From an uncultured Dysosmobacter sp. (GTDB taxonomy: Bacteria > Bacillota > Clostridia > Oscillospirales > Oscillospiraceae): a DNA stretch of 55,716 nt. The first letter of the stretch is position 1; each line of letters starts with the position of its first letter. Positions 1-7,732 of this stretch are shown one piece after another. Position numbers and translations under genes: made by a program. Location of the stretch: positions 1-55,716 of the forward strand of contig NZ_CANRKH010000020.1 in assembly GCF_947631165.1 (NCBI RefSeq), given 5' to 3'. Below the pieces are notes generated by a model. The model was not told where the DNA came from, did no database searches, and saw only the letters and a program-made list of their open reading frames with translations.

Positions 1-565
1 CGTCGAGGATCTGCTGCATCGCCTCCTCGCTGATGTTGGGGGCCCGGGCCCTCACGACGGCAGCGAGCTCCTCGTTGGCCCTGTCGGCCTCTCTGGCGGC
101 CTGCATGGCCTCGTAGTCCTCGAGGGTCATGCTGCCGTCGTAGACGTAGGGGTTGACCTCGTCCTCGGCGCCGTCGGCCAGCCGGTCGCTGAAGGGGAGT
201 CCGGCCTCGGCGGCCCTGAGCCGGGCCTCCTCGATGCCGTCCACGATGTCGCTGATGACCTCGGTGGTGGCGAGCTGGTTGTAGCCGTTCTCGTAGTGCC
301 ATCTGATGCCGGCGGCGATCTGGTCGATGGTCATGTCCTCGGCGAAGTGGCCGCAGTAGTAGCCGTTCAGCAGCACGGCCTTCGGGTCGACCTTGAGCAC
401 GTCGAGGGCCTCGTTGATGTCGTCGGTCTCCCACTCGTCTGACGCCACGTCGCTCCAGACGGTGACGCCGTGCCACGAGCGGCCGGTGCGGTAGACGATG
501 ACCCAGCCGATGCCGTCGCGGATCTCGGCGGCGAAGCTGCGGGCGATGTCTCTCAGGGCTGCCAT
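1..565 (-). CDS. Hypothetical protein, 3'-truncated by window edge
   Basis: The reading frame opens at ATG 565 behind GGAGG and stays open for 188 codons to the first base of the window, so the C-terminus is missing. The visible protein is soluble and acidic, with no membrane segment. It ends in an Ala/Glu/Arg-rich, probably helical stretch. I recognise no domain. It is the most downstream visible gene of a minus-strand cluster of small overlapping genes (553-2320) with uniformly high GC, the usual look of phage or plasmid accessory operons. Confidence 0.7.
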   Translation of the reverse strand, partial: MAALRDIARSFAAEIRDGIGWVIVYRTGRSWHGVTVWSDVASDEWETDDINEALDVLKVDPKAVLLNGYYCGHFAEDMTIDQIAAGIRWHYENGYNQLATTEVISDIVDGIEEARLRAAEAGLPFSDRLADGAEDEVNPYVYDGSMTLEDYEAMQAAREADRANEELAAVVRARAPNISEEAMQQILD

Positions 566-828
566 GTGTCTGCCTCCTCTCGGTTGATGTGGACGACGGT
601 GACGATGTCGTCGACCTCGTGTCGGGTGATGTAGGTGTCGGCCGCGCTGGCGCCGAGGTGGTGCAGCACGCTCTCGGGGCCGTCGATGTCGTAGCAGGCG
701 ACGGCCGTGGCGTTGAGCCGGTAGACCGTGACCTCGACGATGGCGGGCTTGTCCCCCTCCAGCAGCCGGGCGGGGAAGGCCGCCCGGCAGAGGAGGGTCA
801 GGTCGTAGGGTCTGAAGCTGTCAGGCAT
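553..828 (-). CDS. Small hypothetical protein (91 aa)
   Basis: ATG 828 lies within the 3' end of the preceding gene, which stops at 821, and this gene in turn overlaps the start of the next one at 565. Such stop/start overlaps suggest translational coupling in one operon. The product is a soluble mixed alpha/beta-looking protein with no recognised motif. Function unknown. Confidence 0.6.
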   Translation of the reverse strand: MPDSFRPYDLTLLCRAAFPARLLEGDKPAIVEVTVYRLNATAVACYDIDGPESVLHHLGASAADTYITRHEVDDIVTVVHINREEADTWQP

Positions 829-1156
829 TGGGCCCGCCCCCTTTGCAGGGCGGCCGGCCAGTCTCCAGCCATGCCCGCCAGCAGTTTCGGCAGCTCACGT
901 CGTCGCAGTTGACGGCCTCGCTGTACTGGTAGGGCGGGCAGCATCCTGACAGCAGGCCGGCGAGATCGTCGGCGGTGATGTCCGGCTGCTTGATGATCTG
1001 GATGCCGGGCGCCGTCTGGTGGATGTCCTCAGAGGGCCCGATGACCTCCTCGATGACGCGCTCCATCGCTCGGACGAAGGCTTTGCGCGGGATGGAGTTG
1101 CGGTAGCGGTCGAGCTCTGCGCTCATGATCCGCATGACGTCGTCGACCTTGCTCAT
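821..1156 (-). CDS. Small Cys-containing hypothetical protein (111 aa)
   Basis: I chose ATG 1156 (MSKVDDVMRIMSAEL) because a GGGGGCG Shine-Dalgarno-like tract sits just upstream; an upstream in-frame start lacks one. The N-terminal half is helical. The C-terminal half holds a cluster of cysteines (CC, then CDDVSCRNC) that could bind a metal. It overlaps its neighbours by a few bases on both sides. No family recognised. Confidence 0.6.
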   Translation of the reverse strand: MSKVDDVMRIMSAELDRYRNSIPRKAFVRAMERVIEEVIGPSEDIHQTAPGIQIIKQPDITADDLAGLLSGCCPPYQYSEAVNCDDVSCRNCWRAWLETGRPPCKGGGPNA

Positions 1157-1425
1157 GCCGTCGCCCCCTTTCCGCTGAGCCACGCCGCGAAGTCGCGGCG
1201 CAGCTCCCTCTTGTTGTAGTAGGTTCTCGGGTTGAAGTAGCCGCCGGAGAAGATCGTGACCGCGTAGTTGGTGTCCAGCAGGTCGAGGGCCTGCTCAGCC
1301 GCCTCGCGGATGCTGTTGCACTCGTAGTAGGCGACGAGGATGCTGCCGTAGGGGCCGCCGTGGAGATCCTCGTCGACCTTGCAGCCGTAGCCGGTGTGGA
1401 TGCCGTTGTAGGTTTTCGCTGCCAT
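1153..1425 (-). CDS. Small hypothetical protein (90 aa)
   Basis: ATG 1425 (MAAKTYNG) follows GGAGGGCG at a suitable distance, and the stop overlaps the next start (1156). The protein is soluble and rich in Tyr and Gly. No recognised domain. It is part of the same tightly packed cluster. Confidence 0.6.
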   Translation of the reverse strand: MAAKTYNGIHTGYGCKVDEDLHGGPYGSILVAYYECNSIREAAEQALDLLDTNYAVTIFSGGYFNPRTYYNKRELRRDFAAWLSGKGATA

Positions 1426-1439
1426 GTTGCGCCCTCCTC

Positions 1440-1862
1440 TCAGCAGGCGTCCCCGTGGGGGCCGACCGTCATCACGCGCTTCTCGTTGCCGTCTTTGTCC
1501 GTCCAGATTTCCTCGACGCTGTTGTCTGCATAGTAGATCGTGTCCGTGTGGCGCCACTCGCGGGCCTCGTCCGCGGCCTTTTCTGCGGCCCGGGCCTGCT
1601 GCTGGAGCTCTCTGAGCCGGTTGAACTCTTTGCGCGTCAGGCTGGCGACGGGCTCGCTGAGGGCGTAGTCGCTGAGGTAGAAGTCGGTGAACTTCATGCG
1701 CCAGCCGGCGCTATACCAGCCGCTCGTCACTTTCTCGGCGAAGGCGAGGAGGTCAGCGTCGTCCTCGATGGGGCCGCGGCCCCTCTTGGCGAAGATGAAC
1801 TCGTCGCGGCTGTATGTGGGCTTGCCGTTGACGTAGCCGTACACATTGGGATCGTGGGTCAT
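1440..1862 (-). CDS. Hypothetical protein (140 aa)
   Basis: ATG 1862 follows AAAGGAGAG. The protein has a charged, probably helical middle (LRELQQQARAAEKAADEAREW) followed by a short beta-rich tail. No known domain seen. It lies 14 bases upstream of the next gene in the cluster. Confidence 0.6.
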   Translation of the reverse strand: MTHDPNVYGYVNGKPTYSRDEFIFAKRGRGPIEDDADLLAFAEKVTSGWYSAGWRMKFTDFYLSDYALSEPVASLTRKEFNRLRELQQQARAAEKAADEAREWRHTDTIYYADNSVEEIWTDKDGNEKRVMTVGPHGDAC

Positions 1863-1956
1863 GGTGATGCTCTCCTTTCATTTCTTGGCCCGGCAGGTGC
1901 CGGGGCTCTTGGTGGTGGGGCGGCCAGCGATCAGAACGAAAAACACGACCGACGAC

Positions 1957-2022
1957 TCAGCAGGCCCGGGCGGGGATCCGCTCGGCCGTGTAGCTTGTCG
2001 TGGTCGTGTCGTGTCTGGTCAT
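1957..2022 (-). CDS. Possible 21-residue peptide
   Basis: A short frame starts at ATG 2022 with an excellent AGGAGG eight bases upstream and encodes MTRHDTTTTSYTAERIPARA plus a final Cys. The good ribosome binding site is the only support. The rest of 1863-2077 holds two similar GC-rich hairpins (arms CCCGGC/GCCGGG), each just upstream of a Shine-Dalgarno sequence. Confidence 0.35.
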   Translation of the reverse strand: MTRHDTTTTSYTAERIPARAC

Positions 2023-2077
2023 TGGTGCCGCCTCCTTTCTTGGGCCCGGCCTTGCCGGGTGTTCTTGGCTCGCTGGC

Positions 2078-2320
2078 TCAGCCGTCCAGCTTTTTGCCCC
2101 TGCGCTTGAAACTGGCCCGCAGCCGCCTCTCGGCGAGCTCGGCGCTATATCCCGGGCGCAGGTTGTGGTCTGTCTCGCCTGTCGCCCCCCGCTGAAGCTC
2201 GCGGTAGATGGTCGACCGATGGACGCCGAGCACCTCGGCGATCTGCGTGGCGTCGTTGTCGGCGAGGTAGAGGGCCTCGATGGTACGGCGGGCCGTCAGG
2301 TCGAGGTACTTGTAGGCCAT
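2078..2320 (-). CDS. Helix-turn-helix DNA-binding protein (80 aa)
   Basis: ATG 2320 follows GGGAGG. Residues of roughly 8-40 form a helix-turn-helix of the IS30/homeodomain-like type (RRTIEALYLADNDATQIAEV followed by GVHRSTIYRELQRG). The C-terminus is basic. There is no DDE catalytic domain, so this is a stand-alone DNA-binding protein rather than a transposase. It is the promoter-proximal gene of the left-hand cluster and could regulate it. Confidence 0.7.
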   Translation of the reverse strand: MAYKYLDLTARRTIEALYLADNDATQIAEVLGVHRSTIYRELQRGATGETDHNLRPGYSAELAERRLRASFKRRGKKLDG

Positions 2321-2350
2321 TGGTGCCGCCTCCCTCTCTGTCTGTGCGAT

Positions 2351-2392
2351 AAAAAAATAACTGCGAAGCACCTCTGAGGTGCTGTCGCAGTT
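2351..2392 (-). terminator. Rho-independent terminator or attenuator upstream of the left cluster
   Basis: Read on the minus strand, AACTGCGA...TCGCAGTT encloses AGCACCTC/GAGGTGCT with a one-base bulge and is followed by seven T residues. No minus-strand gene is seen upstream, so it may attenuate the leader of the operon that starts at 2320 or end an unseen short transcript. Confidence 0.6.
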
Positions 2393-2396
2393 AATC

Positions 2397-2649
2397 TTAC
2401 TCTCAACGGAAAAAAACCAAATTTTTATTTTCCGTCTGCCGGGATGAGCTGTGAGAACCACCAAAGGATTTAGACTGCTGACAGTCAGGGAAAATTTTCA
2501 TGGAAGCTGTCAGAAGCAGAGGCTTATCAAAGACGAAGCGGTCAAAATAAAAGGAAGGGAAAGTACGCCACTCATGAAACGAAGAGCCTACCGCAGAAGC
2601 GCTCCATTCCATGGCTGGCAAAAAACTGAGAAAAAACGAAGGATACATA
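2397..2649. other. AT-rich spacer, no gene recognised
   Basis: The base composition drops sharply here relative to 1-2320. Short open frames exist on both strands but lack ribosome binding sites and recognisable products. It probably holds the minus-strand promoter of the left cluster, but I could not fix one. Confidence 0.4.
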
Positions 2650-2678
2650 TTGACAATCAAAAAAGGACCTGCTATACT
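2650..2678 (+). promoter_or_regulatory. Promoter of tRNA-Ala
   Basis: Consensus -35 TTGACA (2650-2655), a 17-base spacer and -10 TATACT (2673-2678) end 18 bases before the tRNA. This is one of the best sigma-A type promoters in the window. Confidence 0.85.
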
Positions 2679-2696
2679 AATCAATGTTCTTGACTT

Positions 2697-2772
2697 GGGG
2701 GTATAGCTCAGCTGGGAGAGCGCTTGACTGGCAGTCAAGAGGTCAGCGGTTCGATCCCGCTTATCTCCACCA
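2697..2772 (+). tRNA. tRNA-Ala (anticodon GGC)
   Basis: A complete cloverleaf is visible. The seven-pair acceptor stem is GGGGGTA/TATCTCC. The D arm is GCTCAGCTGGGAGAGC. The anticodon stem CTTGA/TCAAG frames loop CTGGCAG with anticodon GGC. The T arm contains GGTTCGATCC, and CCA is encoded. It has its own promoter upstream and a terminator downstream, so it is a free-standing transcription unit next to the ICE recombinase. Confidence 0.95.
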
Positions 2773-2792
2773 TATCAAGGAAAAGTGCATTT

Positions 2793-2827
2793 CCTCGCTT
2801 CTGAAAAGAAGCGAGGTTTTGTTTTTT
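2793..2827 (+). terminator. Terminator of the tRNA-Ala unit
   Basis: A ten-pair stem CCTCGCTTCT/AGAAGCGAGG with a GAAA tetraloop is followed by TTTTGTTTTTT. It overlaps the stop codon of the convergent recombinase gene by two bases, so the ICE end must lie at or very near this terminator. Confidence 0.9.
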
Positions 2828-4430
2828 ATGCGGCAATCGTCACAACGTCCAGCCCCATGCTGAACTGCACAAAGTCGATATTGAAATCAATGTGCAGCTT
2901 ATAGTCCCGGTAGACCTCCACCCACTTGATCAGGCAGCCCACGATCATTTTCTTCGCTTCCATGCTGGCCGTGTCGTACATATCAGCCCACGAAATAATA
3001 TCGTCATATTGTGCGTTCAGCGAAGCGAGAACAGCCTTTCCTTCGTCGCAGGCGGCCTGGGCCGCTTCAAATTGCTCTTGAAGTTCGAGACACTTTGTCT
3101 CAGACTCGGCTACCATAGCGCCCAAAAGGTCTTTGGGAAATGCGCTTTCGCCGCGCAGGGATTTGATGACTTCACTTTTCAGCATATCAAGATCAGCGGC
3201 AGCTTTCGCATAGTCCGCCCGGATGCCTTGTAGCAGGCTTTTCCGTTCCTCCATCTTTTCACGGTACCGTATGTTGACGATCTCACTCTTCGGGACAGAT
3301 TTCATGCGTTCAAAAATCTGCCGTACCAGCTTGTCAATGATACCGTCGAGAATATGAGCTGTATACCCGGTCTGCCCGTCACATTCGGTCTGCTTGCGGG
3401 TCTTGCCATAACAGATATACCGCACCCGTTTGACAGTGCGATTGGAATCTTCCTTGCAGGGGTATGCCTTGCCGTTTGTGGTGAGGTTGAGCCGCGAACC
3501 GCAATGCCCGCAAAAGACATTGCCGGACAGGAGCGAATTGCCTGCTATGTTGCGGGGAACTGTGCGCTCCGCTTCGGCAGAATTGGCGCGGGAAGTGCGG
3601 ATGTGCTGAGCGGCCTCGAATAGTTCCAGGGATATGATCTGCAAGTGGGGCAGCAGTTTAGATCGGCTTTCACCGCTCCGTAGAACGCCGGTATAGGTGA
3701 GGTTGCAAATGATCCCTCGGATCGTGGCGTGGTGCCACATCTTGCCGCTCCGGGTCCGATAGCCCAGCTTATTCAGGTGGGTAGCGATCCGCTGGGCCCC
3801 GTAGCCCTCCTGGACATACTTTTCAAAGATGATCCGTACCACAGCGGCCTCTGTTTCGTTTAAGGACAGCTCAAAGAGTTCATGCTTCTTTTTATTGAAC
3901 CGCCCGCTTTTCACAAGGTCATATCCATACGGAGCCATGCCGCCCTTAAAGCCGCCTTCCTCGACGAGCTGTCCGAGGGCGGTTTTTGTGCGGATCGAGG
4001 TCTTTTCGCTTTCGCCGTCAGCTTGCCAAAACCGTATGTAGTTGGTGAGTTTGTCCGTGTGATTATCAAACCGCTGCTCTCCCTCCTGGGTACTCCAGAC
4101 GCGGATGCCGTTCTTGACAAACCATTCAACAACAAAGGGAGTCTCGTCCGCGATGCGCCCGATCCGGTCAAACATGAATACCAAGAAAATATCGAACTTA
4201 CCCTGCTTTGCGTGTTCCTGGATGATTTGCAGCTTGTCCCGGTTTTCGGCCCGTACCTTATGGCCGGAAACGCCATCCTCCTGCTCTTCGTGAATGATCG
4301 TCCAGCCTTTTTTGTCACAGAAACGGTGACAGGCTTTCCGCTGCATAGGGATGTCGGCCTGGCTCCTATCGTTATAGTCCACCTGCTTGTCGGTGGACAC
4401 TCTGTACAAACAGTAAACTCGGTTTTCCAT
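2826..4430 (-). CDS. Large serine recombinase (ICE integrase)
   Basis: This 534-residue protein catalyses site-specific integration and excision through a serine nucleophile. Start ATG 4430 (MENRVYCLYRVSTDKQ) follows AAAGGACGG. The catalytic Ser is residue 12 in the YRVSTDKQ motif of the resolvase N-domain. The central recombinase domain contains GMAPYGYDL and YGAQRIATHLNKLG. A zinc ribbon (CGHCG, later CYGKTRKQTEC) and a long coiled-coil follow. It sits at the left end of the ICE, convergent with the tRNA-Ala terminator. It is clearly different from the two TnpX-like recombinases of the IMEs. Confidence 0.9.
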   Translation of the reverse strand: MENRVYCLYRVSTDKQVDYNDRSQADIPMQRKACHRFCDKKGWTIIHEEQEDGVSGHKVRAENRDKLQIIQEHAKQGKFDIFLVFMFDRIGRIADETPFVVEWFVKNGIRVWSTQEGEQRFDNHTDKLTNYIRFWQADGESEKTSIRTKTALGQLVEEGGFKGGMAPYGYDLVKSGRFNKKKHELFELSLNETEAAVVRIIFEKYVQEGYGAQRIATHLNKLGYRTRSGKMWHHATIRGIICNLTYTGVLRSGESRSKLLPHLQIISLELFEAAQHIRTSRANSAEAERTVPRNIAGNSLLSGNVFCGHCGSRLNLTTNGKAYPCKEDSNRTVKRVRYICYGKTRKQTECDGQTGYTAHILDGIIDKLVRQIFERMKSVPKSEIVNIRYREKMEERKSLLQGIRADYAKAAADLDMLKSEVIKSLRGESAFPKDLLGAMVAESETKCLELQEQFEAAQAACDEGKAVLASLNAQYDDIISWADMYDTASMEAKKMIVGCLIKWVEVYRDYKLHIDFNIDFVQFSMGLDVVTIAA

Positions 4431-4501
4431 ATATTGATACCGTCCTTTCAAACTGCTCGGGGTTGAAAGGACGCTTTCAATACACAGGAGATATGCAATT
4501 T

Positions 4502-4714
4502 TCAAGGTACATGAGGATTACCCCCACCATTATTATCCCTCTGTTCCGAGGATATTGCAAGGATGCCTTTGAAGCCGGAGGTACTGGCAACAAAAGCAGA
4601 AAGTAAGATCTATTTTGCGTGGCTGATAGCCGTTCGGTTTCCAGCGCCGGCAAAAGTGGCGGAAACCTCGTAGCCGTCAATAGAGAAGTTGGCGCTGTGT
4701 CTTTCGTGTGGCAT
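4502..4714 (-). pseudogene. Small ICE protein interrupted by an in-frame amber codon
   Basis: The frame from ATG 4714 reads MPHERHSANFSIDGYEVSA up to HAK, then TAG at 4610-4612, then continues in the same frame as ILLSAFVASTSGFKGILAIS to a stop at 4502. From memory, related small proteins upstream of ICE recombinases read K-Q-ILL here, so TAG is probably a CAG-to-TAG change. The gene precedes the recombinase by 71 bases. The product has no known function. It is either a recent nonsense mutant or depends on suppression. Confidence 0.6.
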
Positions 4715-5118
4715 GAGAAACCTCCTCACAAGTGATTGGATTGGCTTCTCCTCCCATAGTCCATTGGGGAGAAATGGTGGCCCACAGGCCACATTTTGTT
4801 CTTCCGTTTGCTTTGGGACAAAGTGTCTCAAAGTTGATTGCATGAGAAAAGGGAGCGCCGCGCTGTATGCTCGACCTGTCATAAGACAGAAAGTGATTGC
4901 GTGACGCCCCCGCAGGGGATGCAGCGGCTCAGAGGGACAGCTCGTCTGCCCATGCGGATCGTGGCCGCAGGGGTGGCGCCCCTTTTGCGGCTTGGCGCTA
5001 TCAGCGCCCTCCGTTGGCTCCCCGCAACAGCTCGGAGCCGCTGCTATTTAGTTGTCGAGAAGATCAGAAAAGACCTCTCATATACCAAGGACAAAAAACG
5101 TTCAAATGGAGACGGCAA
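4715..5118. other. Hairpin-dense intergenic region of the ICE
   Basis: No credible gene is seen. The stretch holds a 23-bp ICE palindrome at 4811-4833 and a run of stem-loops between about 4905 and 5045, including CCCC/GGGG around GCA, GCCGCA/TGCGGC, GGCGCT/AGCGCC and GGCTCC/GGAGCC. This could be a structured RNA, a protein-binding control region, or decayed coding DNA. Confidence 0.4.
4811..4833. repeat. ICE 23-bp palindrome, copy 1
   Basis: Reads CTTTGGGACA-AAG-TGTCTCAAAG, with one arm mismatch. It lies upstream of the interrupted small gene. Confidence 0.8.
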
Positions 5119-5538
5119 TCAGGGATTTTTCTTCAAATATTTTTTCATCTGTGCGATACCGCTCAGGACGGAGCGCCGTACCGCGCTCTTATCTACACCT
5201 TCGGCCCTGGTAATCTCTCGATAGCTCATGCCAAGGATAAGATGAGCGTCTACCCACGGTCCTGCGTTTCGGGCAGAGAGTTGAGGGCGTTCCACAGGCG
5301 ATGGAAAAGCTCCATACGCTCCAACAGTTCCTCCGGCGTGGGCTCGCATACAGGCCGAATATTCGATCCCATCGTCGCAGTCCAGAGAGCACTGCGCCTT
5401 GTTGCGGGTAAGCTGCCGCTGGTGGGCGGCCTCTGCCTTGCGGCTGGCCCGAAGCTCCTCCGCCACGGCGTCAGATACTTCGATAAATTGATCCTCTATG
5501 TACCACGGGTAAAAATCCTTCAGATTGATGGTTGTCAT
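5119..5538 (-). CDS. Sigma-70-like regulator with scrambled middle segment (139 aa)
   Basis: ATG 5538 (MTTINLKDFYPWYIED) follows GGAGG. The N-terminus and the C-terminal region-4-like helix-turn-helix (MSYREITRAEGVDKSAVRRS) match the small sigma-like proteins common in Clostridia ICEs, which probably activate transfer genes. Residues of about 67-100 do not match. Read one frame over, the same DNA encodes EPTPEELLERMELFHRLWNA, the expected sequence. Two opposite frameshifts near 5347 and 5254 therefore replaced this segment while leaving the frame open. Activity is doubtful. Confidence 0.75.
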   Translation of the reverse strand: MTTINLKDFYPWYIEDQFIEVSDAVAEELRASRKAEAAHQRQLTRNKAQCSLDCDDGIEYSACMRAHAGGTVGAYGAFPSPVERPQLSARNAGPWVDAHLILGMSYREITRAEGVDKSAVRRSVLSGIAQMKKYLKKNP

Positions 5539-5616
5539 TTGTAATTCCTCCGTTTCGTTTTTTAGGGATAGGTCGAAACGGAGGACAAGGCGGCCCCCGG
5601 CACCGGGGATCGCCAG

Positions 5617-5639
5617 CTTCGGGACACTTTGTCTCGAAG
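5617..5639. repeat. ICE 23-bp palindrome, copy 2
   Basis: Reads CTTCGGGACA-CTT-TGTCTCGAAG, upstream of the sigma-like gene starting at 5538. Confidence 0.8.
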
Positions 5640-5644
5640 CAATA

Positions 5645-5682
5645 TAAAAAAGCGCCCGCACAGCATGAAGCTGTACGAGCGC
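5645..5682 (-). terminator. Terminator downstream of the first SLH gene
   Basis: On the minus strand a 13-base arm pair (GCGCCCGCACAGC with a near-complementary partner, loop ATGAA on the plus strand) precedes a run of T residues. The remaining spacer 5683-5836 contains one further 8-bp inverted repeat (CTGTCCGG at 5741, CCGGACAG at 5778) and no gene. Confidence 0.75.
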
Positions 5683-5836
5683 AGGAAACAACATATTCGC
5701 TTGATTTTCGAGTTATTTCGCAATCGTTGTTATAACATTTCTGTCCGGTGCCCGGTCTTTTTTGATGAGTCAGGTGGCCGGACAGCGAATAAAAGCACTA
5801 CAAGCTTCCTTTTCTGCCTGATAAATATATTGGATA

Positions 5837-7633
5837 TTACTTTACCATATCCCGATAGAGGAAGGTAACAATCTGACCACGGGTGCAGGTGGTATCGGGG
5901 GAGAAGGTGGTCTGGCTGGTGCCGCTGGTGACGCCGTTCTTGACGGCCCAGGCCACGGCCTGGGCGTAGTCCGCCCCGGCGGGCACGTCGGTGAAGGCGC
6001 TGCCGGAGGCCGCGGGACGCCCCGCCAGCTTCCAGAGATAGGTGACCGTGGCGCTGCGGGTGCAGGGGGTGTCGCCGTTGAAGGTATCGCCCGATACTAA
6101 CCCCTTCTCCTTGGCCCACAGCGCGGCCTTGTAGAAGTAATCGCTGGAGGAAATGTCGCTAAACGAGTCGCCGGCCTTGGGCTCGGGAGAGCCCTTGGCC
6201 CGCCAGAGGAAGGTCAGGATCTGGGCCGTGGTGCAGGTCCTGTCAGGGGAGAAGGTGGTGGCGCTGGTGCCGGCGGTGATGTTATTCTCCACCGCCCAGT
6301 CCACCGCCTCGGCATAGTAGGCGCTGGCGGGAACGTCGGTGAAACCCTCCGTGGGGGTGGGGGTAGTGGGCTGGATGTCAGGGGCGGTGAGGTCGGGGAC
6401 GGAAGCGCCCACGGTGTACTGGAGCGGGCCCCCCAGGATGCCGCCGGTGTGGGGAAGGGCGTATTCGACGTCTCGGTACGTGGCGTATATGGTCCCGTCC
6501 TCGCCCTGGCGATAGTCGGACAGCATGGTGACCGTCTCCCCAGCCCTCATCTTCCGTGGGGAGGCGTAGGGCTTGCCCAGCGGGAAGCTGTCCGCCACCT
6601 CCTTTACGTAGTAGGTGGAGCCCTGGCTATCCTTCACATAATCATAGTCCGCCGGGGGCGTGCTGTAGGCTGTCATGGTGGCCGGCTGGTCATAATCTCC
6701 CCAGGTCCAGTAGTTTCCCTCCCTGTCCAGGGCGTAGATCGCGTCGCTGTCCCAGACCTCCTCCACGTTGTCCAGGATAGGGGTCATATCATTGACAACG
6801 AGGGTGTAGGGGAGGGGGATGTCTGTGGGTATAGATCCCCACCATTCAAACTGCTTGCTGTCAAAGCTGCCACCGTTTCCCACGGTCCCCCAGGTGTTAT
6901 TCCCCCAGCCATAGAGCTTGCCGTTTGTATCGATGGCAAAGGCGGTGCGTATCCCGTAGGTGGCGGATCTCCGATCTCCTATCACTACAGTCTTGATCTT
7001 AGAGCTGCCCTTGATGGACTGGGAGCCGGAATGGATGGTGTTGTCCGCCGTCACGTAGCCCTCCGCACTGTTGAAGCTGATGACGTTGGAGGCGATCAGC
7101 TTTGTCTTGAAGCCGGCCTCCCGCTCTCTCCGGCTGCCCTCCTCCGTCATGATGTAGGCCCCGCCGGTGTCCCAGTAATACATGTACAGCTCGCCCTGTC
7201 CGGTGAGGTAGTAAGTCCCACGGACGGAGACCACCCCTGTGACGCCGGGATAGAACTTCTCCTCATCCCCAACGCGGTAAAAGACAAAGGTCCCATCGGT
7301 CTTCAGGATGCCGATGCCGTGCTCAGTTTCGCCGATCTGGGCCACATGGTCGGCCACCCAGGTTCTCTGGAATCCCGCGGAAGGGACGTCCAGGGCGTGT
7401 TTTTCGTTCCTATACTGCCAGAGGACCCCCTGCCGGTCGATGACAAAGAAGTAGTCGATATAGGTAAAAAGGGAAGCACCCGATGAGTCGGCCTCTGTCA
7501 AGGGTTGAGAGACGTGGGCCAGGGAGGTCTCCACCCTGGAGGCTGTGGGGAGAGCCTGGGCAGCCGACGCCGGGACAGCCAACCCCAGGCAGAGGACCAG
7601 GGCCAGTGCAAGGGATAAAAGCCGTTTTTTCAT
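5837..7633 (-). CDS. Secreted SLH-domain surface protein with RCC1-like repeats (598 aa)
   Basis: ATG 7633 follows a GAGAGGAAG ribosome site. A signal peptide (MKKRLLSLALALVLCLGLAV, cleavage near ASA-A) directs export. The middle (about residues 60-390) has beta-propeller-like segments, including KLYGWGNNTWGTVGNGG, typical of RCC1 repeats. The C-terminus carries three SLH modules (FTDVPASAYYAEAVDWAVEN, then YFYKAALWAKEKGL, then FTDVPAGADYAQAVAWAVKN) that anchor proteins to secondary cell-wall polymer. The final module is almost identical to that of the next gene. This is cargo between the sigma-like gene and the relaxase. Role on the surface (adhesion or exclusion) is unknown. Confidence 0.85.
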   Translation of the reverse strand: MKKRLLSLALALVLCLGLAVPASAAQALPTASRVETSLAHVSQPLTEADSSGASLFTYIDYFFVIDRQGVLWQYRNEKHALDVPSAGFQRTWVADHVAQIGETEHGIGILKTDGTFVFYRVGDEEKFYPGVTGVVSVRGTYYLTGQGELYMYYWDTGGAYIMTEEGSRREREAGFKTKLIASNVISFNSAEGYVTADNTIHSGSQSIKGSSKIKTVVIGDRRSATYGIRTAFAIDTNGKLYGWGNNTWGTVGNGGSFDSKQFEWWGSIPTDIPLPYTLVVNDMTPILDNVEEVWDSDAIYALDREGNYWTWGDYDQPATMTAYSTPPADYDYVKDSQGSTYYVKEVADSFPLGKPYASPRKMRAGETVTMLSDYRQGEDGTIYATYRDVEYALPHTGGILGGPLQYTVGASVPDLTAPDIQPTTPTPTEGFTDVPASAYYAEAVDWAVENNITAGTSATTFSPDRTCTTAQILTFLWRAKGSPEPKAGDSFSDISSSDYFYKAALWAKEKGLVSGDTFNGDTPCTRSATVTYLWKLAGRPAASGSAFTDVPAGADYAQAVAWAVKNGVTSGTSQTTFSPDTTCTRGQIVTFLYRDMVK

Positions 7634-7664
7634 GTGATTCTTCCTCTCGTTTTGATTTTGGATG

Positions 7665-7702
7665 GAAAAGAGCGCCCGCACAGCGGTAAGCTGCGCGGGC
7701 GC
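7665..7702 (-). terminator. Terminator between the two SLH genes
   Basis: GCGCCCGCGCAGC/GCTGTGCGGGCGC on the minus strand, loop of five, then TCTTTT. It separates the upstream SLH gene (stop 7733) from the start at 7633 and nearly duplicates the terminator at 5652-5682. Confidence 0.8.
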
Positions 7703-7732
7703 AGGACGTAACCGCTTCGCTGAAATAACAGG

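Noticed and set aside
2078..2320. IS30 transposase fragment
   Set aside because: Only the helix-turn-helix resembles IS30; the gene has its own ribosome site and stop, with no DDE remnants or terminal repeats nearby.
2826..4430. tRNA-Ala as the ICE attachment site
   Set aside because: Adjacent position is suggestive, but no repeat of the tRNA 3' end is seen elsewhere in the window and large serine recombinases seldom use tRNA genes.
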